DNA of 64,000 bases from Begonia masoniana (taxonomy: Eukaryota; Streptophyta; Magnoliopsida; Cucurbitales; Begoniaceae): assembly GCA_022432975.1 (NCBI GenBank), contig CM039505.1, positions 17,907,716-17,971,715 on the forward strand, given 5' to 3'. Position 1 is the stretch's first letter. Each line of letters starts with the position of its first letter. The notes under the pieces were generated by a model. It searched no databases. It saw nothing but the letters and a program-made list of their open reading frames with translations, and was not told the DNA's origin. Position numbers and translations under genes: made by a program. Positions 1 to 11,464 of this stretch are shown here, in pieces.

Positions 1-213
1 AGGAATCACTCTTGGTTTTTCACAATTAATCCGGAAATTTTAAATTCTGAGGACAAATTTCCATCTTAGTTTTACCATTGGTGGCAATCTCATGCTCCCG
101 ATTTTAGTATTTTCCCCAAAAAAATTCAAGAAGCTTATCAAATCTGGGAGAAATATCATCCTATTATTTCGTCTCAAAAAACAAAAGTTCTTGGTCTTAA
201 CCTTTTATGGTTT
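1..213 (+). pseudogene. Pararetrovirus-like ORF fragment, upstream part
   Basis: A broken reading frame rich in Trp, Phe and Lys runs to the edge of the solo LTR at 214 and resumes after it at 2634. It has at least one internal stop. The style (WWQ..., KVLGLNLLWF) and the following promoter-like region resemble endogenous Caulimoviridae-type sequences known from eudicot genomes; this is from memory of the family, not a search. It could instead be an uncharacterised retroelement. The fragment starts outside the window. Confidence 0.4.
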
Positions 214-898
214 TGTAACACCCGACAATCTCAGCCAGGTGATTGTCTTAACGGAATTAACTGTCACCTTTATTATTAATACTTGAATTTGATTTTAATG
301 CCAAGGTTTATTTGATTTCTAATTTTGGGGTGGCAAAATGGTAATTAGGAAGGATCTTATTAATATAAATAGAAAATGGAAACGTTAAACCTCACTTAAA
401 CCCCACTGTAGCCGACATTCTCTCTCGGCGATTCCCGTGCTTCCAGAGCTTTTTCTCTGCCGGCGATTCCCTCTTTGGCAATCGATTCCTCCAGCCTCCA
501 CTCCGATAACCTGCATTCAAGGTAAGATTTAGTCAATGTAGTTGCCGTGTAGTTGTTTGGAACTCTGTTTTCAACTAAAACCCAATGTTTCAAGATTCTT
601 CAATGGCCGGATAATAGGAACATTTTTATCGGTGTTTGGTAATGGCATTTCTGAATCGATTCTAGACATTTAATATAACCAACCCTGATTAATCGTTAGT
701 TGAACCTAGCTGTTTTGGTTTTGGATTTCAGACTGCACACAGAGAACTAGACTAAAGGATTCGGGAATGACCTTAGCTATTAGATTCTAGGATGACTTGT
801 TATTAGGACTATTAGGATTTTCGTTTTAACTACTGCAATGTGAATGTTTTAGGTGAAGAAGTCTGAAGAAAAGGAGCTCAAGTTGCTAAGGAAACCAG

Positions 899-1533
899 GT
901 AAGTGAATGTGTAGGATTCCCGGCCATTAGGGCCCTACATCATAAGGATTCTAGGTAGAAACAGATACGATGATTAGAAGTTATTTAAGCTATTGTCTGT
1001 TACTTATGTTGATGTTTGTTTTAAGTTAGTAAGATGGTTTGTACTTGGATGATTCACGGATGTTTGAGAACTATGTTATGTGATGTTCTGTTAGAGTCTA
1101 TGAAGTCAACTGTCTAGTATGATAAATTCCATAATCTGATGATTTAAGAACATTCATGTCATGCATCATGATTTACTCCTCAAGCATATGAAAATGATTT
1201 ATGAGCATGTTTTCCCCATGAACAAGATATGAAAATGAATATGAAAATGATCCCATACAACATGATTAAGTGAGGGTTGGGGCCGGGTTGACGTATGCCA
1301 CAGTCCAAAGAGGGACCATGAAAATGACCCGAAAGGGAATATGATCAAAATCACTGTCAACCTCCCTTTTACGTCACAAATCCTCCCTTAATCCATATGA
1401 TGAAAATGATGAACAGAAACAAGAATGATAAATGATCAAGAACATGTTTTCTCTCAACTGTACATTCATGAATACATGTTAGTTTGCATTCCTTACTAAG
1501 CATTAGGCTTATAGTTTAAACCTCATGATGTAG
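899..1533 (+). other. Predicted leader intron with paired arms (LTR C)
   Basis: Donor CCAG/GTAAGTG at 899; arm CCTACATCATAAGG at 934-947; branch-like CCTTACTAAG at 1491-1500; acceptor arm CCTCATGATGTAGG at 1521-1534 containing the AG at 1532-1533. The arms pair at 13 of 14 positions. A possible small upstream exon is 853-898. Splicing is inferred, not shown. Confidence 0.6.
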
Positions 1534-2160
1534 GTGACGAGTTTTTAGGTGAGGATCTCAAAGTTAATATGGATGTTTAAGCTCGGTTGCTGGAAGGTGC
1601 TCAGGGTGGAGATTTGTGGCTGGCAGGCGATATTGACCCGCGGTTATGCTCACATTAAGTCAGTAAGGTTTATGAAAAACTGAAGTCTGTGTAGGATGAG
1701 ATCTCTTTTTATAACATTGGGATGTTGGGATTTGTCCATTTGATCTCTGAGTTCGAGGAATGATTTAAGTTTATAGAATGATCTGCTTAATTAAGTCTTC
1801 CGCTTCATGTATCCTGAACGAGTCTGTGATTTTTATTCGTTTAAAGTTTATGCCTACAAGTTGAAATCTATGAGAGTCGGGGTATTTTTCTGTTGGTTGA
1901 AGTTGCTTGATGATTATCGTGTTTTACTGCCTAGTGATAGGAGTTGGATGAGTGTATCATCCGGCTGACGTCATCGGCGGATGTCGAATGATAGAAGTTG
2001 AACGATTGAGTCTTCCGGCTGACGTCATCGAATGATGTCGATTGTTTACTCACAAGATGATGTAAGTAAAGTATTTAGTCGTTTGTCCACTGGATGATGG
2101 CTCTGATGGATGAAGACATCATCCGGCTGACGTCATCGGTGGATGGTGAATGATTGTTGA

Positions 2161-2415
2161 TCACCGGGCGATGTAGGTGTCTTCTTTACCGGATGATATA
2201 AGTAATGTTTTGTCATTTAGTGACCGGGCGATGTAGGTGCCTTCTTTACCGGATGATATAAGTAATGTTTTATCGTTTAGTGACCGGGCGATGTAGGTGT
2301 TTTCTTTACCGGATGATATAAGTAATGTTTTGTCGTTTAGTGACCGGGCGATGTAGGTGTTTTCTTTACCGGATGATATAGGTAATGTTTTGTCGATTAG
2401 TGACCGGGCGATGTT
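2161..2415 (+). repeat. 60-bp tandem repeat in LTR C
   Basis: About 4.2 copies of a 60-bp unit starting TGACCGGGCGATGTAGG with exact 60-bp spacing (2161, 2221, 2281, 2341, 2401). The B LTR has only a single diverged unit at the matching place (about 19383), so the expansion is specific to this copy. Confidence 0.95.
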
Positions 2416-2633
2416 TTAATTAGACGCGTGAAACGCCCGTGTCCGCCGGCAAACGTGTAATGTATTTTGTTGCTGGGCAATGCCTAATGAATCACGTGTG
2501 ATGTCTTGAACTAAATTATGATTTAAAAGAAAAATATAGAAAAAAAAAAAGGAACAAAGGAATATAAGGATATATGGTCAATTCTAAAAGAGTCATGGTT
2601 TAGTTTCGGCCCTACTGGGGTCGTTATAGGTTT

Positions 2634-3914
2634 TGTACTGAATTTCAAATCAACTGGATTTGACAATGGAATCTAGAAATTGATACAGATCATCTTATCC
2701 TTCCAGAAATTCAAAGAAATTTCTTTGTCAAATGGTGGTTTAGATTTGACATTGAAAGTTGTATTTCCAAAATAATTCAGGCCAACAATCAAAATAAGAT
2801 CCTGTTGACATCATCAAAATCAAATACTATGCAGGATTCAGAGAATACTTCTCTACAAAATATGTTACAAAAGTTACAACAAAATTTTCCTGAAATGAGT
2901 TCTCAAGAAAGGAAATTTAAATTATTTGATATGATCAAAGATCAGTTTCTATCTTTAGATGAAATTGATGAAGATGATGATCAAAATGAAGTGCATTCTA
3001 TGAGCACAGATTCAAATTCATTCTCTGTTTTACCCGGAGAATCACAAAATCCAGGTGATGATATTGTTTCTCATGAAGATTTATGGGATTCTTTCAGGGA
3101 ATCTTTTATTGATCTTTCACAGAGAAAATCAAAAAGGAAAAGTAAAAGTAAAGGAAAAGGTAAAGTTGTTCTTTAATGGCCGACAACTCTTATTTGCCTG
3201 TTCCAGTATCAAAGCGCAATCAAAGAAAGGGTGTGTTATTAAACCCGATTTTGGTGAAGTTCAAATTCCTGTATGGCGAGCTCTTCAAAGGATTCCTCCT
3301 TTTCATTCAAATCATCCATTGATTATTGCTGAAGGTCTTCAATGGTTCAAAGACCACTCTTATTCATGGAGTGAATTACAAATTTTTGAATATTTCGGCA
3401 GAAAATGGAATCCCGATACTATTCCTTGGTATAAATGGGATTTGCAATAGCCGAATACAAAATTGAAAAGGCCCGTAAAAGACTCATGCCTCCTGAAGAA
3501 TATCAACTGTGGCATCAGTTAAGACAAAATATGCCAGAATATGCAGACTCTCCAGAGTTACAAATTGTTAAAGAAGTTAAATTGCAAAAGAAGCTTAAAA
3601 AGCTTGAACAAATGGGATGCATAGACATGTGCATTGACAAACCTTCTTCATCAACCAATTATTTATGACAGGTTGGCTTGATGTATCTAATGTCACTATA
3701 TCAAAAAGAAATCGTCCTTCAAAAGTCAAAAGATATTTTTGCAAATGGAAGACACCTCACAAAGAGCCCTCCACTAGTCCGACAAGAGTGGAGCCCACAA
3801 ACATCAATCAACAAAAGCAAGTGGTCCCAAACAGTACTTCCCACAGTACATCCACTAGTGATCAAACTCGTCATCCGTGCTGTTTTTTATTTTGTCTTTT
3901 TACTTTTAGCTTCG
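2634..3914 (+). pseudogene. Pararetrovirus-like ORF region, downstream part
   Basis: Three short frames follow each other with frameshifts: 2805-3176 (acidic, ends in a Lys/Ser/Gly-rich tail KSKRKSKSKGKGK), about 3175-3450 (contains WFKDHSYSWSELQIFEYF and IPWYKWDL) and 3435-3668 (charged helical, ending KLEQMGCIDMCI). I recall similar stretches next to plant endogenous pararetrovirus polyproteins, but cannot confirm. No reverse transcriptase or protease motif is visible here. At least one stop (TGA near 2662) and two frameshifts make it non-functional. The solo LTR at 214-2628 split the same frame. Confidence 0.4.
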
Positions 3915-3924
3915 CTATATAAAG
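3915..3924 (+). promoter_or_regulatory. TATA box, 35S-like promoter candidate
   Basis: CTATATAAAG sits just after the last pararetrovirus-like frame and is followed by a leader with a CT-rich tract (3980-4012). A promoter after the last ORF is the usual caulimovirus arrangement; that reading is inference. Confidence 0.4.
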
Positions 3925-3939
3925 AAGCATTGTTGTAAG

Positions 3940-4631
3940 TTTAACTTAAGTTTTTGGAGTTTGCCTTTGTATTTTAAAAACTCTCTCTGATAGCTCTCAT
4001 AGCTCTCTCTCGCTTGTAAGTTTTCTGGTTTCTGCCTTTGTTTATATAGTTTGTTTGATTTAAATTTTCTTACATATATAGTGACATAAGATGATTAAAT
4101 TTTATATAATATGATTAGTTATATAGGACTGAATCATATAAAATTATATTGTTATGATAATTTTCGTTAAATATGCAACAATTAATTTTATCATATAGTG
4201 GTCATATGTTTGATGCTTAATTTATTGTATAAAACAAACTTCTATTTTATTTTAGTTTATACTTTGATTTACTCGGTATAGTTTTGTATGAGTTACAATT
4301 TGAATACCTTATATATTAGGATGATTAAAGAAAACAACTGAGAATGTCAACATCGATATAATGAAATCAATTTCTATTTATTTTCTTGTTTGTTAAAATA
4401 ATTAACGTGTAATTCATAATTGTTATAAATTAATTATTCAATCAAGAACTAATGGTAGTCAAACATAAATATGTAATATGAGATGTTCACGGATTATAAC
4501 CCTAGCTCTATTATGAATTCACATAAATGATTAATAAATATGTAATAACTATTTCAATGGACACTTTGAGAATACTTATAGTTTTAAGAGTGAAACTTTA
4601 AGTATTTAGTCGAATCACTTGATAGTTAATA
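3940..4631. other. AT-rich stretch without a gene
   Basis: Very AT-rich, many stops in all frames. The last bases TAATA (4627-4631) are the left target duplication of element A. Nothing else is recognised. Confidence 0.6.
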
Positions 4632-4976
4632 TGTGATAGCCCAGACCCGAACCCAATCGCGGTCCGAGAACCAAGCCGTCACTCCGGGACAATTAACAGA
4701 AAATAGGGACTAATTTTTTTTTAACATAAGCAGACAGAAAACAGACTGAACTTTTAAGAGTAAAACCTTAAAGCTTAACAGAGAAGGAAAATATTTTCGG
4801 GATTTGGAATCAAAACAGAGAAAAGAAATAGTTAAAAACTAGACTACATAATAAATGGCAGAAGGAGAGTAGGAAGAGCAGGAAGATTGGAAGCAAGGAG
4901 AAATGAAACAGTGCAATCGGTGGATGTAAATGAACCAAGGCGGGTGATACAATTAAATCGGGTGGAGGATGCGAGC

Positions 4977-5345
4977 TGACGTCAGGCGGAAGATGCATTT
5001 GCAAAGACAGAAGTAAGGATGACGTTAGGCGAAAGATTAAAGCTATCGGTGGATTCAGATACGACAAAAGACGAACAGTGTTAGCGGAAGAGGCTGAGTA
5101 AAACTGGGCTGAAGAAGTGGTGACATTAGCCGGAAGATACAGGCAGCAGACGGAATTCGGATGAGGTGATGACATCAACCGGAAGATGGATGACGTCAAT
5201 CGGAAGATACAGACAGCAGATGAAACTGGAGGATGTAAGTAGTGGGTGACGTCATCGGAAGAGGAGATGACGTCAGACGGAAGATGCAGGCAGCAGATGA
5301 GATCGGATGAGGTGATGACGTCAGCCGGAAGATGGATGACGTCAA
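4977..5345 (-). promoter_or_regulatory. Cluster of TGACGTCA palindromes in LTR A
   Basis: Six to eight TGACGTCA or near matches occur in 370 bp (near 4978, 5185, 5247, 5267, 5314, 5336, with weaker ones near 5021 and 5166), within repeated GGAAGATR-type units. TGACG/TGACGTCA is the core bound by plant bZIP (TGA-type) factors. The B and C LTRs carry the same motif at the matching position near the 3' end of the LTR. Confidence 0.6.
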
Positions 5346-6207
5346 CCGGAAGATACAGGCATTATACGAAATCGGCAGAAGAAAGCTTAAGGCAGAAACA
5401 CTGTTTGGCGGTGGATATTATAAGACAAAAGTGAACAGTGATCGGTGGATGTAAACTACAACAAGGTGAACAAAGAAATCGGTGGATGTGAACAGTGCAA
5501 TCGGAAGACATAGTTTTAAACCTCAAAACCGATTAAAAATACATGATTTTGAACATGTCTGAAAACACGACAGTAACTTAAGAAAATCCAGCTGCATGGA
5601 CAAATCTAAAACCAGAAGCTATCCATGCATAGACTAATAGGAAATATTCCAAACTATTTCAGAATACTTCAGAACATAATCCAACTGTCAAATACAGCAC
5701 AGCAGAAGGCATGAAAATTGTAGACTTTCAATACCCGATTCTAAACAAGATTGTAAAACATACTTTACAATTGATAGATTTAAAGAAACAAATTGCATTG
5801 ATAGTTCCAAAACCAGAAATCATCCATACACAAATTAACAGAAAATATCCCAAACAATTCCAGAATACTTTAGAATATAAACTTAACTGTCAAATACAGC
5901 GGTTTTTAAACATTGACACAGAATCTATACATTGTTTCAAAATCTCAGAGACAGTACAGAACTTAACATATAATTACAGAATTTCCCAAAAACAGAAGTT
6001 TTTAAAACAAACACAGAACGACGGCTGAAGTTTAAAAACAAAACAGGAGAATCTCAGTAAAGTTTCACAGACTTGCACATCACTTTAAAAAAACTTAAAC
6101 CTCGGGACAGAAATATGTCTGACTGCAGCAGCCACCCCGAGAGCTCGAGCCACCAGCCACCTAGTCATCAGACTGAGACACAAAGTCCTCATTTTTGGGT
6201 TCAGTAC

Positions 6208-6705
6208 CTACATCAGAGAGTTCATCTATGAGCCTAAAGCTCAGTAAGAACATATAAAATGCAGTGATGCATATGCTATGCATGCGGTTTTTCAGAAATT
6301 CAGTGACAGTACAGTACATTACGTTTCAGTGGCAGTGGGGTATAAGTGGGGCTTATAGGGGAACTGGCAAGTGCACGACAGGCACAACATTTATACAGTA
6401 CAGTACAGAAAAACAGATCTGCGGCCAGTCCCCGTCTCACACTTAACCAGTACATTTCAGTCAGATTTTATCTTGCTTAATTTTAAACAGTGTACAGAAA
6501 ATATTTGCATGTCTTTCAGAGAAAACGTGTATGCATGAACGGTGCTTGAACTTAAACTGGCAGACAACAGAAATAAGACAACAGAAAGTAAATCAAAGCC
6601 AGACATTTCATAACATAACTCTAACTCTTCTACCCAGAACAACCCGACAAAACAGAGAACCTAGTACCTCTGTGATGTAGGGCCAACACACAGATATGAA
6701 CTTAC
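6208..6705 (-). other. Predicted leader intron with paired arms (LTR A)
   Basis: Minus strand: donor AACAG/GTAAGTT at 6705, arm CCTACATCACAGAG (complement of 6668-6681), branch-like CTTACTGAGC, acceptor GATGTAG/GTA with the AG at 6208-6209. The acceptor arm (6207-6220) pairs with the donor arm at 13 of 14 positions. Confidence 0.58.
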
Positions 6706-7358
6706 CTGTTATCCGCGATGCAGTTGGCTGGAAAGTCTCGGAAATGCACAGATCTGTAACAAGCACAGAGAGAAATAAACAAAGCTGCAAATGCTAACTA
6801 ATAAGTTAGAAGAATCAGCAGCAACACGTTTCAAATCTTTAGAAAACACACCAACGTGTTTTCATCCAAAGACAGTGAGTTTTTCTCTAAATACCATAAC
6901 CCTAAACTTCGGTAAAAACCCACATTAAACTTGTCCAAACTTGTTAGCATGAGTAGATGCTTACCTTTTGCTGAAGGAAACAGAAGAATGCAGGAGAAAC
7001 AAGGTTTGGTACTTTGTTTCAGTCGCTTGGAAGAGAGAAAGCAAAGAGGGAAGGGAAGAAGCAGAGAAGTGAAATGCAGATTTCACGTAGGAGGAAGGAC
7101 TTAGCTTCTTCAACCAGCTGCCAAGTGTCAGCTATCCATTGGCTATCTCCAACCAACCTTAATTTCTCTCCAATTTGCCCTTCCATGCATTTCAAACTTA
7201 GTGTTTTATTTAGTTACACATTTGTTTGGTTCCCAACACAACACATATTGTATTAATATTAAATTAATCCCGCAGAGTGATTCGGGAAATAATTACAGCC
7301 AAAAGGCCGGGTGCTACATTCCACCCACCTTAACAGAAATTTTGTCCCCAAAATTTGC

Positions 7359-9476
7359 CTAAACGAATAACTTCGGATATTGGGCCCTAACATCCTCTTG
7401 TTTTTCCCACGTGGCTTCCTCCACATTATGATTGCGCCATAAAACTTTCACCAATGGGACTACCTTGTTGCGCAGCACCTTGAGTGACATATCCAATATC
7501 TGTATAGGCCTTTCTTCATATGTCAACGTCGGCATGATATCAAAGTCCACATGCTCCACGATCTGAGTTGGATCTCGTACACACTTCCTCAGCATCAAAA
7601 CATGGAAAACATTGTGAACTCCATCCATAGAAGCTGGCAGCTGTAGTCTGTAAGCCATACTTCCCACACGCTTCAAGATGGAAAAAGGTCCAATGAACCT
7701 CGGATTGAGCTTCCCTTTCTTGCCAAATCTCATCACGCCTTTGAAAGGTGACACTTTCAGGAATACTTCATCGCCCTCAGCGAACTCTAAGTCTCTCCTC
7801 CTATGGTCCGCATAACTTTTCTGTCGACTCTGAGCAATCTTTATTCGTTGCTTGATAGCAGCTATCACCTCGGACATCTGCTGTAATATCTCAGGGCCGA
7901 TAAGCTTGGTTTCTCCGACCTCATCCCAATACAATGGGGATCTACACTTTTTGCCGTAAAGAGCCTCATAAGGAGCCATGCCAATTGTAGCCTGATAGCT
8001 ATTGTTGTAGGCAAACTCCACGAGTGGCAAATATCTGAGCATGAAATTCCAGCACGCACGACCTTAGCATATCCTCGAGTATTTGGATTGTTCTTTCAGA
8101 TTGTCCGTCAGTCTGTGGATGAAATGTCGTGCTGAAATCCAACCTCGTACCTAAAGAGTTCTGCAAACTTTTCCAAAACCTGGAAGTGAATCTGGGATCA
8201 CGATCTGAGACGATCGACACAGGAATGCCATGCAGCTTAACTATCTCACTGATGTACAGCTCTGCGTACTGATCCATGGAGTATGTCGTCTTCACAGGTA
8301 GCAAATGGGCCGTCTTCGTCAACCTGTCCACTATGACCCAAATGCTATTATCGCCCTTAGAAGGCCAACAACAAAGTTCATTGTGATGTTCTCCCACTTC
8401 CATTCGGGAATCGGAAAAGGTTGAAGCGTTCCACTTGGTCGTTGATGTTCAGCTTTGACCTGTTGACATATCATACAAGACTCCACATACTTGGCCACTT
8501 CATTCTTCATATTCGGCCACCAGAAGTGAAGTTACAAGTCCGGATACATCTTTGTGCTTCCAGGATGCACAAAGAAAGAAGACGAGTGAGCCTCCGACAA
8601 GATGTTCTTTCGTAACTCTTCATCCTTCGGAACATACCATCTATCCCTGAACTTCAGAATACCATCTCCCGAATAACTGAAATCGGAAGAAACCATTGGT
8701 ACCTTGCTCACTATATCAGCCATCTCCTTTGAATTGGTCTTCTGGGCCTCCTTAATTAGGTCCAGGACGGTGGGCCGTAGCGTCAAGTTTGCTAGTATGG
8801 CCGACAGCCTAGAAACTATCTCTATATCGAACTTCTGTATCTCAGTCCTCAAAGGCATCGACACGGCCGATATAGCTGGTTGCATAGTATCTGACATCCT
8901 GCTCAATGCATCGGCTACTACGTTAGCTTTACCTGGGTGGTATTAAATCTCAACATCATAATCTTTTACAAATTCTAACCACCTCCTTTGTCTCATGTTT
9001 AACTCCTTTTGAGTGAATATGTATTTTAAACTCTTGTGATCAGAAAACACCTCGCATGATTGTCCGTATAAGTGGTGTCTCCATACTTTCAGCGCAAACA
9101 CAACTGCCGCTAACTCAAGATCGTGAGTAGGGAAGTTTTGCTCGTGGTTCTTCAGTTGTCTGGATGCGTATGCTACAACTTTCCCTTCTTGCATTAATAC
9201 ACATCCCAAGCCTATCTTGGATGCATCACAGTATACGATGAACTTGCCATCTTCAACTAGCAATACTAACAGAAGAGCAGTGGTTAATTTCTGTTTAAGT
9301 GTCTGAAAACTCACCTCACATGCTTCGGACCACTTGAACTTGATTTCCTTCCTTGTTAAGCTGGTCATAGGCTTCGCTATCACAGAAAATCCCTTGATGA
9401 ATTTCCTGTAATAACCAGCTAGTCCGATAAAGCTCCGTACCTCGCTTGCATTCCTCGGCCTTGGCCAGTCTCTTAT
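7359..9476 (-). pseudogene. Element A pol: RNase H-integrase remnant
   Basis: Minus strand from 9476 down to 7359. In order it shows the end of RT ([20 protein letters not shown]), RNase H ([19 protein letters not shown]), the connection domain, an integrase zinc region (HSSSFFVHPGSTKM), integrase core ([36 protein letters not shown]) and a chromodomain-like tail (VKVLWRNHNVEEATWE). This is the Tekay/Del type of gypsy. Stops (near 8943 and 8532) and a frameshift near 8340 inactivate it. It is cut at 9476 by the start of element B, so RT proper is missing. Confidence 0.9.
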
Positions 9477-11464
9477 TGTAACACCCGGCGAGTTTGACCA
9501 GGTGACTTTCTTAACTGTTTTAACGGCCATGTTTATTTTGATCTTTTCGGTTTGGAATTTTATGCCAAGGCTTAATTAATGTGCATGTGTCATAAATTAG
9601 GTTGGGTGGCAGGATTTGTAATTAAGAATGGTTGGGTTAAGTATAAATAGAAAATGGAAACTTTTAAACCTCACTGTATCCGACATTCCCTTCTGCATTC
9701 TCTCATTTCCCCGAGCTGTCTCCCTATCCGCCAGCGACTCTCTCTTTGACGATCGATTCCTCCAACCTACGTTCGAGGTAAGATTTAGTCAATGTAGTTG
9801 TAACGACCCCATCCCCGTAGGGCCGTCACAAGACTTGACCATGACGTAATCTTAACTTTAAACCAAGCCCTCGGATTTTCACGTAAAATTTTTCTTTTTA
9901 CTCAACGTTCTAAAATAAAACGGAAATAGACAAATGACCACCTGGGACGACCCATTTAAAATCTAACTTTCACTTAACACATTGGGCGTAATGTTCGTCG
10001 ACTTTTAAAACATTAAAAACGAGGTTAAAACCATTTTTCAGTAAAATATCGACTCGGTTTTTGGGCCCTTCAAATCCTTTAAAATACGTGGGGGTCGCCC
10101 GTAAAATACGTTTAAAAAGTATCGTAAAAGGGTCGGGTCGAAACGTGTTTTGAAAAGTCAAATTTCGTAAAAAGTCATTTTGGAGTCGGGTGTGGCGCGC
10201 CCGCAACGCCCTGGGCGCACGCTCGCGCGCCGCTGCTGCGCGCAGCGCCTAGGCAGCACGCCTCCCACGTGTCAATCACGTGTCAAAGGCGAACGTTCGC
10301 CACCAAAGGCGAATGTTTGCCACCCTCTCTGGAATCCTGACTAAAAACGGCCGTTTTCGGCGATCGTTCGCCTCACGGGCGCGAACCGATCGCGACGGCA
10401 CCCCTGGACGCGCGCACAGCACGCCCAGCCCGCGCACCTCTGCGCCCCTTTTTCTCTTTTTCCACCATTTTGCCATTTTTCTCATTCCAAATCCTTACCC
10501 ATTCACCTTAAACTATCCATAAACATTCCCGACCACATTAAACACAAAATCGTTCAAAACCCCAGAAGTCCCGACTCAAAAACTTACCCGAACACTTGTT
10601 CAAAATCATGAAAACAAACTGCATGGATCGCTCTAGAAACCGAGCGTATCCATACAAATTTAAAAACATCCAAACAATCCAGTATATTCTCCAAAATAAA
10701 GACTTCACATTTTAGACATTCTACTACCACTTCATACACATCAAAATTCTACTTTCATACGTTTTTCTATCAAAACCATTCGATCCACATACGTAACATT
10801 TTCATACTTTCATCCATCACATTTCTATACACATACACAAAACTTCCTAATCATTCCCAAACAAAATAGACTCCTAACTCATACCAACCACGGTCGGAAT
10901 CGCCCTAACAATGTTGCCGTGTTGCCGCCATGGTCGTACTCCTCCAACCGCAATCCTAGCATGCTCGTGAAACTCACCGTACCTGTTCTTCTTCACCTAC
11001 ATCACAGAACTCAAACTATAAGCCTAATGCTTAGCAAGGAGTGACAATATGAATTTAAAACATTTAACTTAACATATACAATTTCTATCGTTTCGATCAT
11101 ACATAAATGTTTCGTTTCATTTCATCGTACATAATCATTTCGTTTCATTTCATCGTACATATTCATTTCGTTTCCATCATTCATTCGTGTAATCCTCCAC
11201 CAATGGAGGGCGGATTAGTTTCTCCATCTCTAGACGTTCCACAACTTCATCCGAAGGTTGAACCACTTCCTTCGGACATCATACATTTTCTGGACGTTCC
11301 ACAATTTACATCTGAAGGGTGAACCACTTCCCTCAGACACTTTACATTTTCTACGTTATACTTTTAAAACATATACATAAAATATTTTCATATCGTTTCT
11401 AAAACATGATGCATAGGCTAAACATACATAAAACATGCAAACAAATCCTAACGTCCTGTGATGT

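Larger units (their letters stand above)
214..2628 (+). mobile_element. Solo LTR C (Ty3/gypsy), TSD GGTTT
   Basis: Begins TGTAACACCCGAC and ends GTTATA (the terminal CA mutated to TA). Flanked by GGTTT at 209-213 and 2629-2633, so it is a complete solo LTR of 2415 bp. It is the same family as the LTRs of element B (9477-19835 and 28299-28470). A TATA box (TATAAATA, 364-371) lies only ~150 bp inside the LTR, which makes U3 very short and the transcribed leader very long. Splice-like signals follow: donor after 521, acceptor at 852, donor after 898, acceptor at 1533. Orientation is by similarity to B, whose coding regions are on the plus strand. Confidence 0.93.
4632..7319 (-). repeat. 3' LTR of element A
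   Basis: 2688 bp, reading on the minus strand from TGTAGCACCCGGCC (7319) to GGGCTATCACA (4632). A polypurine tract (AAGGTGGGTGGA on the minus strand, just above 7319) separates it from pol. 6491-7319 is closely similar to 28471-29309, the A 5' LTR remnant, which confirms the pair. Confidence 0.92.

Noticed and set aside
4810..5434. ORFs on both strands in LTR A
   Set aside because: They follow the TGACGTCA-containing repeats; no codon structure or homologue.
10276..10522. Overlapping ORFs on both strands in GC-rich sequence
   Set aside because: They lie in LTR D, are short and mirror each other; the openness is due to GC richness.
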